From: Enchytraeus crypticus
Taxonomy: Eukaryota > Annelida > Clitellata > Enchytraeida > Enchytraeidae
NCBI GenBank assembly: GCA_905160935.1
Contig: CAJHZI010000373.1
Span: 2,501 to 66,500 of the forward strand
Direction of reading: 5' to 3'
Length of the DNA stretch: 64,000 nucleotides
Shown in pieces: positions 1-11,846 of the stretch. A model generated the notes under the pieces. It was not told where the DNA came from, made no database searches, and saw nothing but the letters and a program-made list of their open reading frames with translations. The position numbers and the translations under genes are program-made. Every line of letters begins with the position of its first letter. Position 1 is the stretch's first letter.

Positions 1-97
1 ACAGTCAATGATCTGTTTACCAATTTGTTTGGAATTTAAATTGTAATATATTTTAGATGTTGAATCACATCTTCAGCTATTTTTCACAAATTCCAAT

Positions 98-3000
98 ATG
101 AATAGAATTTTACAGTTAAAAGTTCGCTGTATAGCAGAATGTTCCTTTAATCGCATAACACGTAAGTTTAGCAGACTCTCAGTTCTTTCATCTCCACGCC
201 AAAGATCTGCCAGACTTGCAGATGATATCTCTTTTATTGACGAAGATAACCACACAACGAGAGACAAGGTTCGAAGTAGAACTGAGAAAAGTCTGCAAAA
301 GAAAGTAACGGAAATTCCTGTTAAAGATCTTTTAACATCAGCCCTAAGTGACAATATTGCGCCTAGAGATGTAAATCCAGAATTTCCCTCAGATGTTTCT
401 GATTACTATTCCACCAGATATAAGGACTATAAGAAATGGGCTCGCGAACAAGAGATTCAATCTGCTAAAGCAAAGGTCAATCCAGATGAAAGATCAATAA
501 TTCTCTTTCCTGGCCAAGGGAGTCAGTTTGTTGGAATGGGGAAAAATTTGTTGGATTATCCGAATGTTAGGGAGATATACCAGCGAGCTAGTGAAATATT
601 AGAGTATGATCTGTTGGATATTTGTTTGCATGGTCCTCAGCAAAAGTTAAACGAGACAGTTTACTGCCAGCCGGCAGTGGTTGCTACGTCACTTGCTGCT
701 GTTGAAAAACTGAAAGATAACAATCCTTGGGTTAATATCAAATTGTATTCCTAGGGACATTAATAACTTGCCATTCATTTAATTAATGTCTATTTTGCCA
801 TTCATTAAATTATTAAATGTTTAATTTAAATTTTTACTATTTGAAACCATTAATTTCAATAACTTGTTAAAAGTCACGAAATGTATGATGGTTATGTGTC
901 CCATGCATTTTGTACTATTGTGCTGCAGTTATATTTGTGATGCAGTTTGCATCACAATTTACGATGTACATAGTGATTCCCTGTAGCAAGAATTGATTAA
1001 TAGAACAAAAATCTATTGAACTAATTGGATATAATTGCTCTCGTTAACTTCTGAACTATCTGTATAAAGTTGCTCAAGCTTCAACCATAAAAATAATGCT
1101 GTATTGCAATAGGGGATTCAGTACCAATCGCTATTAAGATAATGCCCTCATGCGTAAAGAATTTATTTACGAAGTTTAATAGTGACTATGCTGAAGCAAC
1201 ACCAATTCAATACAGTATATAAATGTTATATTTTATTCAATTTAGGCCGTAGAGAGTTGCATCGCAACTGCTGGCTACAGTGTGGGTGAATATACGGCTC
1301 TTATCTTCTCCGGTGCCTTGACCTTTGAAGATGGTTTGCTTCCTCTATGTTTAGATGTCTACTAGTTCTATTTAGTGTCCGATTAAACAGTTGAATAAAC
1401 TAATAAGTTAATTAAGCTATTTTAATATATATATATATATATATATTATATAAATTTAAATTTTTACTAGTCCTATCTACTGTAAGATAAAACTCTTGAG
1501 TAAACTAATAAGTTAATTAAGCTATTTCAATAATTATATTATATTTATATATATTTAAATTTTTATTAGTTCTATCTACTTTATGATTAAACAGATGAGA
1601 AAACTAAAAGCTAGTGTTAATGACAGTTTCCTCACTCGAAAGCGATATCAGTGACCGGCGATTTGCTTTGTTGTACGTTTGCTTCCTCTATTTTAAGATT
1701 TTTACTAGTTCTATCTACTGTATGATTAAACAGATGAGTAAACTTATTAGTTAATTAAGCTATTTCAATATATTATATTTATATATATTTAAATTTTCAC
1801 TAGTTCTATTTCACTATCTACTGTACGATTAAACAGATGAGTAAACTAAAAGCTGCTAAAGCTAGTTTTAACGACCACTGCCGAATAGGGCAACCGCAAA
1901 CAAGCTGCCGCGTATACTTGACTGGCATTAAGGCAGGAGCTGAGGAGGGCAACGTGAACCACCTCAGAAGCCTTATTATTACCAAGCTATAGGCTACATT
2001 ATGGTGTGATTAAGGCATAGCCATTTGTGAAGGGATTAAATCGTTATTCTTTATGGAGCTTGAATAGCAGCATGTGAGTAGGAATATGTACCATGGACCT
2101 GCCGCTTGGTAGAGCACTAGAGAGATATATATAGAGAATATATACTATATATTAAACAAAACTTCATATCTTTAAAAATTATCTTTCAACGCATGTTTAT
2201 GTTCTATGTAACAAAACATAGATGGATACTGGTGAAGCTGTAAATCATAAAGTCTTCAATACTTATTATGTTTAAAAGCTGAGAAAAAATGCTATATAAT
2301 TACTGGCTGGAGCCAGTGGTCAAGTCGGTATGATACTCGACCGCAGATCAGTAGGTTCGGGCTTCAAATCCCGGGCTTGCCAGTCACTGACATCGCTTTC
2401 GAGTGAGGAAACTGACGTTAACCTTAGCTTTACCAGCGTTTTAAAGTAATTGCTCTAATTGTTATTACATCATGGCGCTGCTATCTCATTACAGCTATGA
2501 GAGTTATCAAGGTAAGAGCCGAGGCGATGCAGAAAGTGTCCGAGTCTGTGCCCAGCAGAATGATGACTGTGACCTTGAGTCCTGAAGCCAAGGTCAACTT
2601 TGCCTGCCACGCTGCAAGACTCTACTGTGAACAGGAATTGAAGATGAGCGATCCTGTGTGTATGGTGTCTAACTACCTCTATCCTGGATGCAAAATTATA
2701 GCTGGAAATACGGAGGTACTTATTTAAATGTTCAGTGTTTAACATATTATAACATTAAAATACTGACTTTGATTTAATCTAAAAGTTTGTACTTCTAGCC
2801 TAATTTAGCTTAATGTAGGCAGTATTTTAAGTCAAACAAAATTCTATGTCATTTTTGGAACCAAAAAGTTAATCTTAAGGGAGAGACCAGATTGGATTTG
2901 AATCCTTGATGTCCTGCTTAGCAGGCAAGCCTACTTCCAACTAGGCAATCCTACTGATACTTGTTGATACAATAATCAACATCTAAATGTGCTTCATAAG

Positions 3001-3794
3001 TGAATGATTCAGTTGCCATTTAGAGTCCATCACAGGATTAGTGAAGATTTGCGAAAAGTGTTGCTAGATATTTAGAAATGAAAATTGTATAAACCTACTA
3101 ATGATAAAGCTATAACTTAAATATAATGCCAATTTAAATTCAATGCCAATTTAGTCATCCATGAAATTATTGTTTATAGATGTTTATTAGTGTTTACTAT
3201 TGTTTCTTAATTATTGTTTATACATGTTTATTAGTGTTTACTATTGTTTCTTAATTATTGTTTATACATGTTTATTAGTGTTTACTATTGTTTCTTAATT
3301 ATTGTTTATACATGTTTATTAGTGTTTACTATTGTTTCTTAATTATTGTTTATACATGTTTATTAGTGTTTACTATTGTTTCTTAATTATTGTTTTAGGC
3401 ACTGCAGTTTCTCGAGATCAACGCCAAAGAGTTTGGAATAAGAAGAGTTGAGTATCTGCCAGGAAGTGGAGCCTTTCACTCACGACTCATGCAGCCGCTG
3501 CAGCGGATGATGATCGAAGCTTTGAAATCTATCGCCATCAGCCAGCCTCTCATCTCCGTTCACTCTAACGTCAGCTCTATGAGATACTCGTCGTCAGAGT
3601 CTATCAGGAGGCTGCTGGTGGAACAGGTTTACAAGCCAGTCATGTGGGAGCAGACGATGCACGTTATGTACTCAAGGCCTCAGGGTCAACTCTTTCCTCA
3701 CACGTTTGAAGTAGGGCCGGGCAAACAGCTGGGCGCTATGTTGCGAAAAGTTAACAAGAAAGGCTTCGATATGTATCAAGCTGTTGCTGTATGA
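98..3794 (+). CDS. MCAT: Malonyl-CoA:acyl-carrier-protein transacylase, mitochondrial (4 exons)
   Basis: Transfers malonate from CoA to mitochondrial acyl carrier protein, feeding mitochondrial type II fatty acid synthesis. Exons by eye: 98-730, 1246-1333, 2495-2715, 3399-3794; all phases close, giving 445 aa. Residues 139-143 are the family GQGSQ motif. The nucleophile elbow GYSVG holds Ser223, and the catalytic His lies in GAFHSRLM (about residue 341). FEVGPGKQLG near the C-terminus matches the family. The basic, Arg/Ser-rich first 35 residues look like a mitochondrial presequence. The protein is longer than human MCAT (about 390 aa), mainly because of a low-similarity N-terminal stretch before residue 130. 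The ATG at 98 is the first in frame in the window, but an upstream exon cannot be excluded because the window starts 97 bases before it. Introns 2 and 3 contain tandem repeats touching splice sites. Confidence 0.93.
1331..1860. repeat. Imperfect tandem repeat in MCAT intron 2, starting at the exon 2 donor
   Basis: Four to five degenerate copies share the phrases CTAGTTCTATCTACTGTA, GATTAAACAGATGAG and AAGTTAATTAAGCTATTT (about 1355-1450, 1465-1560, 1700-1790, with shorter pieces at 1570-1610 and 1800-1850). The bases around the exon 2 donor (GTTTGCTTCCTCTA, 1334) recur at about 1670, so the duplicated block includes the splice donor. A SINE-1 fragment in reverse orientation (about 1612-1662) interrupts the array. 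Confidence 0.75.
1885..2130 (+). mobile_element. Short retroposon (family E) sharing a LINE-A-like 3' end
   Basis: The end reads TACCATGGACCTGCC...AGAGCACTAGAGAGATAT, which matches the 3' end of the LINE-A copy at about 25035-25080. The body (GCTATAGGCTACAT, GTGAAGGGATTAA) recurs reversed at about 22600-22760 and 41035-41190. It has no coding capacity and lies inside MCAT intron 2. Confidence 0.55.
2303..2441 (+). mobile_element. SINE-1 copy (tRNA-derived), MCAT intron 2
   Basis: Box A-like sequence (TGGTCAAGTCGG) and box B-like sequence (GGCTTCAAATCCC) sit at tRNA spacing, followed by a shared tail with TCACTGACATCGCTTTCGAG and ACTGACGTTAACCTTAGC. The head CTGGCTGGAGCCAG is self-complementary. 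The same unit recurs at 13565, 20741, 25389, 27489, 52930, 54450, 56717 and 59344. Confidence 0.8.
2870..2970 (-). repeat. Degenerate tRNA-like repeat
   Basis: GGATTTGAATCC followed by GCTTAGCAGGCAAGCC reads on the minus strand like box B and a tRNA anticodon-arm region. Similar remnants occur at about 60545-60620 and 61610-61685. It is too degraded to be a functional tRNA. Confidence 0.35.
3171..3398. repeat. 44-bp minisatellite ending in the MCAT exon 4 splice acceptor
   Basis: Five near-perfect copies start at 3171, 3215, 3259, 3303 and 3347. A sixth partial copy at 3391 becomes the acceptor TTGTTTTAG itself. The T-rich unit contains ACTATTGTTTCTTAATTATT and effectively supplies the polypyrimidine tract of this intron. 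Confidence 0.92.
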
Positions 3795-4011
3795 CGACTG
3801 CCGCACTGTAGAATAGTAATTATAAATGAAGAATTCAAAAAGTGGCAATGATAAAGATTATGTATTTTAGCATCAGTAATTGTCAAATTATTTTAGCATT
3901 CTAAAGAATGAAGAACATCGAAGCTATTTATTTGAATGGCATATAGTTATTTGATCTCCTTATGAGGAACTTCATTAAATCCAATAAATAAATAATAGAT
4001 AATATATAATT

Positions 4012-4062
<51 letters not shown>

Positions 4063-5067
4063 CATGTATATATATATATATATTATTGTTATTATTAAGT
4101 TTATTTTTAATATTAAAATTTGAGGATCCTTTGAGGAACTAACTAAAAAAGCAATTCAGTGAAGGTATTTATAACATTTTTAAATGAGCAATCTTTTGAA
4201 TATGAAAGACCGAATATAATTGAGTATAACTACTGACTAACTGTGGCCTTATTAAATCTTTTTGAGATTTTCTTGCTAGTTTTATAACTTAAAGTGTTTG
4301 ATTTTATAATCAGTTTAGTAAATGCTATGTGTATGCATGCTTATCTGAATGATTCCCTCTCCTCTCTGTCTCTCCTTTCCCTCTCTCTCTCTTCTCTCTC
4401 TCTACTCTTTCTCTACACTCTCTCTTTCTCTCTCTGTAGTGATTTTTGTTGTACCTGAAGTGTGTCTCAGAATTGTACATTAAAAGTTATGATGTAGTTT
4501 TTTACTTTACATATCGAGTTGCTCTATGTACCCAGAGCTGTGTGCGTAAGTTACTTCACATAAGTGCTCACTGCATTGTATCAGAATCACATATCTAAAC
4601 AGAATATATTTGCTACAGCACTCACTTCAATGTAAATAAATTTATTTTTTAATAAAATACAATTTAACGATTTCTGCCAATACAGTAATAAAATTTTGTA
4701 TTTTTATTTTATTCCTTGTTGCACTAGTTACTAGTATTTAGAGCCTACTAATTCGTCATTGATTCGCTTCAAAAACTCATAAACTTTACAAGCATAATAT
4801 ATTGTCGCCAATGTTATTTACGTTCATGTATAGATAATTATTAATTTTAAAAAAGCTTCATCTCCTTTCTTAACATCTTATAAATTACAGTCCTTTTAAC
4901 TCCTCTCCAAAGAAACCCTACTCAAAGTTACATGTGTTTCATAATTTTCTAAGTCTTTTAAGCATGTAGTGCATCAATGCCGAGAAATAAAAGCATTTGT
5001 TAATCTGCAATCAGAACAATTTGCAGCTACTACTATTAGCAACAGTTTTACTCTGCAACAGTAATTA

Positions 5068-5192
5068 TAATAATAACAACAATTAGTGTGCTAAAGTCAT
5101 CAATGACAACATCGAGCACTATTGAGACAAAATCTAGCCGTCGAGCAAAAAGAAGGTCCAAAAACGGTGCATATTCCAAAAATCAGTCCAAA
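5068..5192 (-). mobile_element. Retroposon family F tail, reverse orientation
   Basis: On the minus strand it reads GGACTGATTTTTGGAAT...TTGTCTCAATAGTGCTCGAT...ACACTAATTGTTGTTATTAT, ending in an (ATT)-type tail. Other copies are at 22269-22430 (+), 52741-52886 (+) and a fragment at 19458-19525 (-). Confidence 0.7.
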
Positions 5193-5264
5193 GATAAAAA
5201 ATTCTATTAATTGAAAAATTGTTGCCTTACATTTTTGGTTAAATTTAGTTCTACCATTTACTTA

Positions 5265-5600
5265 AGACGCGAAGCTCCCATTACTAGTAATAAGACTGCA
5301 TAGGTTTCAAAACTCCAACTTGCTCTATCCTCAGCCAGATCACAGATGCTCTCATTTATTATATTTAAGTCTTGATTTATATCTTTAAGATCTTTATATA
5401 CTAATTTGATCCATGTTTGTTTGTTTTGACAACCTCTTTGTTTTGTCTGAGATTTCTATTTTCATTTAAAGCAAGTTTTACAGGTGTATTATTAAGTAAC
5501 CTTAGCAAATGTCCTATCCACTTCAGACTCCTGTTTTTATTTGTTCTTAAGCTGTTCGTAAGGAATCAGGTGCTGTCCAGCCTGTCCTTAAAGCTCGCTG
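5265..5600 (-). mobile_element. LINE-B 3' fragment, antisense
   Basis: The reverse complement matches the 3' coding end of the LINE at 51960-52240. Both contain GAGAGCATCTGTGATCTGGC, GAGGATAGAGCAA and GTCCTATCCA/TGGATAGG-type segments. It is a 5'-truncated, decayed insertion. Confidence 0.8.
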
Positions 5601-6197
5601 AAACTCCAGATATCAATATAAGTAGCAGTTAGATTATCTCATTATACAGGGGCGTTTGCATTTTAGGCTCCTTTTTATACTGAGCACAAACTCATGAAGT
5701 TAATAATATTATGTTAAATTTCACAATTATGCTGCCTAGTATATTTTCATCAATAAATGAAACTTATCACTTTAAGAAGAATGCTTTGCTATCTTTAATA
5801 GGAAAATGTAAACATGGTTTAGCAAAAAATATAGAATGAAATTCTGATGAAAGTTATGCCCATATAATTGTAATTCCTAGGAACATCATCATAATCGTAA
5901 TGAATTTTCTTATAAAAATTATTAACGTTTTGACTTGATTTTAAAAATCCATTTATTAGTGCTGATAGCTTTGTTCCTGGACATTTTGCTAAGCAGCTCA
6001 ATTTGCGATGCGCTCTGTTAGTGCTTTGCTCTTGGATAATTTAAATATCGTTTATTTCCAAGTGGGAATTTGTAAATGCCTAAGATAAAAATGCCACTTT
6101 GTTTTTGTAGATGTGTAGAATTTAATTTCACATTTGTACAGGAAGTAAACTTAGGTGACGCTAAATTGTCCAGCATTAGTCTGCTGACTGAGAAATC

Positions 6198-9100
6198 ATG
6201 AGTCGGATGAACTCGGACAATGAGCTTATGGAAGTGTTTTCAGATCTCAGTGTTATAGAGCCAGATCCTCCTCCTGTTAGAAGTGTGTGTCTGAGATGCA
6301 GGTATACAATCATAATTTATCAATTATACTTCATTAAGTCCACGACTCTGCCTCGTCGTCCAGGCGGAAGCCAAAGGGTGATAGAGGTAAAGCTGTGATC
6401 CAGTATCCACTATGAGGGGCTGATACTGCAAGCAGCCGCACCTTTTCTTACAAGTGTTGTTAGCGGCTTCGGAAGAAGTTCCGTTTGCAAAGTAGTAGTA
6501 TTCCAATAGGCTACAAATATCTAGTTAAAATGTAAAATTTTACATAATACTCTTAATTGAGTATAAAGGGTTATAATGTTTCATTTTGTTAAGTAGCTTT
6601 ACTTCATGAATTCATTTCAATGAAGTGTATTGTGTTGAACTGTAATTTTATTTACCTTTCTAACTGTGTATAATTAATGCGTTGTGTTAGATATAATTGA
6701 AAAACGATTATAAATATACTGTATACTTTAGTTGTGTTATTATGGTTTTATTGTACATTCCTAACATGATAAACCTAACACTGTAACTGTAGTGCTTCAA
6801 GTTCTTTAATGTGTGTTAGCGTTATATTATTATTTAAAGTAAACATTACCCTGCTCAGTAATAATTAATATAAATCTTAATGATATTATATTGACAAATT
6901 AGCTTTAGAATTCAAAAGAATTGTGCTATCAATTAATCTGTGTCTGTATTGAGATGCATTTGATTTGAGCATTTAAATTAACTTCAAAATGTATAAAAAT
7001 AAATTCTGATTATAGTTTGTTTTCAATATTTTCAATTTTAACTAGCAGACTGGCCAAGTGAGCACTGGTAAATGGTTAGTACCCTTAAGAAAAAAGAAAC
7101 TAATTTATGTACAAATACCTGACTGTTGAGCTGTATCTTCTTCTATGATGACAACAATATCTCTTAATTAAATTTACTATATTTATTGTTATTAAATCAT
7201 ATATTATTCGTATGTTATTTTATTTTAATGTTCTATAAAAGATACAATTGTTTTGATGTTGAGTAGGAGACCAATGGTAACATGTTGGTGCAAATATTTG
7301 CCAGAGGAGAGATTGCTAGTTAAAACTCGAGTCTATATCCTACAGCATCCTTTTGAAGTATGATATAGTTCTCTTTATTACTATATAATTATAACAGTGT
7401 ATATATAGTTCTCTTCTCTTTCTCTTTATTAAGTACTATGTAATTATGACAGTGTATATATAGTATGAATACATGTACATGTCAGATTTACCTTTTCCCT
7501 CCATAGACATAATTGATCTACCTTGACCACTATTTATCACTGGACCGCCTTTCGTTTAGGACCTTACTTCTCCTCAGCGCATTTCTTTTGCAGGTTGGTC
7601 TGGGTGAATTGATCTGTAGCGATGTGTGCTGTGGGGACTGGATAAGGAAACTAACATTAAACCTTTAAACCTTTATTATTATTATTATTATTATGTATTG
7701 AAAGGTGCTTGTATAGCCAAGATTTAAGTCCGTTCTAGAACAACATTTGTACTATCGGAGTAGTTCCGTAGACATGCATTTTGAACGCATAGTTTCTTGG
7801 TCATCATGCTATCAACTAGTAAGAAATAATACTAAAGAGTTAGCATTTCTTTATTCGTACTATCCAAGTCTTTATAATTTTGCATATGCACAATATAACT
7901 AATAGTGAAGATCAAGGTGCAGGGAGAAGTAATTCTTCTGCAATTGTGAAAAGTTCTAATATTGCTCAAAAACATGTTTTTGAAATACCTGTCTTTGATA
8001 GTTGAATAATGATATAAAGCCATTTGTATCTGTTTGAAATATGTTCACTTTTAAAATTAATTTTTATTGTATTCTACTTGTAATTGTTGTTATTTTTTGT
8101 TGACGCAGGAGACAAGAAGCCTCAGAACAGCTATTATGTTAACACTTGGTCTGCCGGAGGGCCAGTGTCTTACTTACAAGGGAAAGCGATTTCCCCAAAA
8201 GAGGTTTTTTAAATTAGATTTATATTTAATTCATCATCATCATCTTCCCTTAAATCCCAGTTTATCCAGGGTCGTCATTTATAGATTTATATTATATTAT
8301 TTATTTATTATTTAATATATCATGTATATTGCATTATTTACATTTATTTAGAGATTTATATTTAATTACTTAAATTTAATAATTTAATTAGAATTTAGGT
8401 AGAGCGAGAGCAGATTTTAAAGTCTGTTTTTCCTGAAGTAAATTATATTCACATTCAATAGAGATATGGATTAGTGAAACTATTAAGCAATATGGTGTCG
8501 CTCATTGCCTGTTTGCTTGCTTCCCATCGTTGCTGAAATTTTTTTTCAAATTGGGCAAAATTTCAATTTGTGCCAGATACGCAGAGCTATATGAGATAGC
8601 TGAGATGCCGAGTTCCATTCTGTTGTATCCGGGCGAGAAGGCTGTTGATATGGAGGAGCTGGCGCAGGAGATTAACTGCGACAACGCTATGAGCGGCTGC
8701 TATGATCCGTCTCTTCAACAATCGTATAACCTATTTGTACTGGATGGGACTTGGCTTCAAGCCAAAAGCATCTTCAATCAAAACTCATTTCTACATACGA
8801 TGAAACAGGTAAACATTTTGTATACATGAAACTTTGTAACTGCAATATTTTAGGAAGGATGGGAACATTAAACTGCTACTATTATTTTATTTTGTAATTT
8901 TCATGCTGACTGTAAAGACGCGTGATTTGACTGAATAATTCTAACAAAGGTTGCATGTCATTTATTTTATTGTTATTTCAATCACATATTTTTAAATAAA
9001 TAAATAATCGGTGGATTTTTCCTTTCTGCTGAAGTTTAATCTGGCCTAATTTTATAATAATAATAAAAGTTTAACAGTTTTTAAGGATATTTGTATTTAT

Positions 9101-9551
9101 GGGTTTTGTACAAAGGTTATTTTGAGAAGGGTACATGTATGCACCTAATGAGTGGACGTTGCAGTGATTGTATCTTCTAATATTCATCTCGTCGTAGGTT
9201 CAGCTGACTAACACCGGGATAAGTAAGTACGTTGTAAGGACTCAGCCGACCTATGCGGCTCTCTCCACCGTTGAGACAGTCGCTCTCGCTATAGAAATCC
9301 TTGAGCGCAATCCAAACATCTACCAGTCGCTCATCAGACCGCTGGAGGCACTGTGCGACTATCAGCTGCAGCACGGCGCCGTGCGGCACCACAGCAAACA
9401 GTATCTCAAGGATAACGGACTCTACGTAAAACAGATCAACCCGAAAGCGCCACCGCGAAAGAAGAAGAAACGACGACATCGCGTGAAGAAACCCGATGTC
9501 TCGACCATTGTGACTGAGGAACTGGGTGGGGTTGCTTCAGAGGACAGATGA
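6198..9551 (+). CDS. DTWD2: DTW-domain tRNA-uridine aminocarboxypropyltransferase (DTWD2-like, 5 exons)
   Basis: Family enzymes transfer the 3-amino-3-carboxypropyl group of S-adenosylmethionine to uridine in tRNA (acp3U). Exons by eye: 6198-6301, 7267-7357, 8109-8203, 8577-8808, 9198-9551; phases close and give 291 aa. Visible features in order: N-terminal Cys pairs (CLRC, then TCWC), a YILQHP segment, the RTA...LGLP segment, LYPGEKA, the DTW signature LDGTWLQAK in exon 4, and RTQPTYAALSTVE in exon 5. A Lys/Arg-rich tail (PPRKKKKRRHRVKK) could be nuclear-targeting or RNA-binding. Colinearity with human DTWD2, including YVVRTQPT and FQLQHGA-like segments, favours DTWD2 over DTWD1. Start: first ATG after an in-frame stop, followed by an acidic N-terminus. 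Confidence 0.92.
8222..8285 (-). mobile_element. LINE-C 3' tail with (GAT)n, in DTWD2 intron 3
   Basis: CATCATCATCTTCCCTTAA followed by CCCAGTTTATCCAGGGTCG is the reverse of a recurring retroposon end. Related tails are at 9724-9815, 20105-20185, 33945-34060 (all -), 27785-27850 and 44140-44262 (+). Confidence 0.6.
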
Positions 9552-10540
9552 TTTGTTTATTTCAGGGGGATAGGTTATTGTGTAGGAAATTAATAGATCT
9601 TTGTGTAGATAGAGCATTGCATTAAATGAAATTAAAAAGGGAGATATAAGTTTAACCATATAGTTCTAATGAGTGGCTTTTGCATTGTCCCAGTCGTTGA
9701 GTCATAGAGGATCTATATAGGCAATATATCATCGTCATCTTCCCTTAAATCCCCGTCTTTCGCCAGTCCTCTCTGTCCCACACCATATCATCAGTCAATC
9801 CCCTATTTTTCATGTCTTTCTTTTTTGCCCATATATAGGCAATATATAATAATGGTTTAACGTCCGTTTCCTCATAAAAGGATGATGTCAGGAACGTTAT
9901 ATACATGTAGGTAGTACATGTCATTCAAAAGGCTGCAGTGATGCTTCCTGCAAAAGCTAATTATGATTTTGATGCTATCGCTATCAGTGGATCTGATTTG
10001 TTCTAGAGATATCTGCCTAGCAGATGATAATTATAATTATTAGAGTTGCTTTTGATGGGATTTTAAAATTTTGTAATATGCTGTTGGATAAACTATAATT
10101 ATGTCGTCTAGCTGGCTTTAAATTTGCACAGTATTGTCGTATTTTGTTAAAAGAAAACGATTGTAGAATGACGTAATCTGCGTGGGTAATGTTATTATGT
10201 TTATATCTATTTCATCATTTAGATAATAAGTCTTTCTGTCCAAGGACTAGCGACAGTGGTGCAAATTTTACCTTCTATTTTAACTTCAAGTACTAACTAT
10301 CATCATCATCATCCCTTGTATTGGAGCTTGCTGAAAGTTGGAGCCATTAATAGGAAAGATATGATTCATCATGGAAAGAATTACCAATAGCCCGCCAGCA
10401 CATGTAAAACAGTCTCAATAGGTCTTAAAACAAACATGTATGAGATTTCTGAGCCAGTACTGTTATTGCTATTGTTATTAGTTCTGGTATTTTTACAGGT
10501 ATTTATTAAAGTCCCATTAAGATTGTTGTGCTCGCTCTTT

Positions 10541-10915
10541 TAGATTAAATCAATATCATGATCAGAACATGTGCTAGTTCTTTTAGATTAAATCAATATC
10601 ATGATCAGAACATGTGCTAGTTCTTTTAGATTAAATCAATATCATGATCAGAACATGTGCTAGTTCTTTTAGATTAAATCAATATCATGATCAGAACATG
10701 TGCTAGTTCTTTTAGATTAAATCAATATCATGATCAGAACATGTGCTAGTTCTTTTAGATTAAATCAATATCATGATCAGAACATGTGCTAGCTCTTTTA
10801 GATTAAATCAATATCATGATCAGAACATGTGCTAGCTCTTTTAGATTAAATCAATATCATGATCAGAACATGTGCTAGCTCTTTTAGATTAAATCAATAT
10901 CATGATCAGAACATA
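10541..10915. repeat. 43-bp minisatellite, about nine copies
   Basis: Starts at 10541, 10584, 10627 and so on every 43 bases to about 10885. The unit contains AGATTAAATCAATATCATGA and CAGAACATGTGCTAG. The only clear variation is a C/T change (TAGTTC versus TAGCTC) shared by the last copies, so the array is young or homogenised. Confidence 0.95.
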
Positions 10916-11112
10916 GAAATTGATCCCTAGAGTAGTTGTACAGCATAAGAAAGACAATGATCGTATATCTGGTGATGATAACTACCACTTATTCAAAGAA
11001 TTCTATGCCAGACTTCTGCTTTGAACTCTCTTGTAAAATAGTTACGATCATTTAAAGCTGTCCTCGAAAATGTTAATTCTAATTGCTACAAATTTGTAGG
11101 TTGCAAGATAGA

Positions 11113-11846
11113 GTTCTTTATTGATATCTACAGTTCTTTACTGATACCTACAGTTCTTGATTGATATCTACAGTTCTTTATTGATACCTACAGTTCTTGA
11201 TTGATATATCTACAGTTCTTGATTGATATCTACAGTTCTTGATTGATATCTACAGTTCTTGATTGATATCTACAGTTATTGATTGATATATCTACAGTTT
11301 TTGATTGATATCTACAGTTCTTGATTGATATCTACAGTTCTTGATTGATATCCACAGTTATTGATTGATATATCTACAGTTTTTGATTGATATCTACAGT
11401 TCTTGATTGATATCTACAGTTCTTGATTGATATCCACAGTTATTGATTGATATATCTACAGTTTTTGATTGATATCTACAGTTCTTGATTGATATCTACA
11501 GTTCTTGATTGATATCCACAGTTATTGATTGATATATGTACAGTTCTTGATTGATATCTACAGTTCTTGATTGATATATCTACAGTTCTTGATTTATATA
11601 TCTACAGTTCTTGATTGATATATCTACAGTTCTTGATTGATATATCTACAGTTCTTGATTTATATATCTACAGTTCTTGATTGATATCTACAGTTCTTGA
11701 TTTATATATCTACAGTTCTTGATTTATATATCTACAGTTCTTGATTTATATATCTACAGTTCTTGATTTATATATCTACAGTTCTTGATTTATATATCTA
11801 CAGTTCTTGATTTATATATCTACAGTTCTTGATTGATATCTTGCAC
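11113..11846. repeat. About 20-bp minisatellite with higher-order structure
   Basis: Roughly 36 copies of a 19-22 base unit, GATTGATATCTACAGTTCTT and variants. Variants come in ordered blocks: a four-unit cassette (GATATCCACAGTTATT, then GATATATCTACAGTTTTT, then two canonical units) repeats three times around 11270-11540. Units with GATTTATATATC dominate the right end. Confidence 0.95.

Larger units (their letters stand above)
3795..6197. other. MCAT-DTWD2 intergenic region
   Basis: AATAAA-type poly(A) signals about 190 bp after the MCAT stop (around 3982) may end the transcript. A (TA)n microsatellite covers about 4012-4083 and a CT-rich tract about 4360-4437. A family F retroposon tail and a LINE-B fragment follow (listed separately). 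No other coding potential is seen. Confidence 0.7.

Noticed and set aside
2303..2441. Functional tRNA gene (box A and box B present)
   Set aside because: The body does not fold as a full cloverleaf, the head is a separate hairpin, and the unit recurs with a shared non-tRNA tail, so it is a SINE.
10541..11846. CRISPR array (regular repeats)
   Set aside because: Repeats are contiguous with no unique spacers, in a eukaryotic intergenic region; they are minisatellites.
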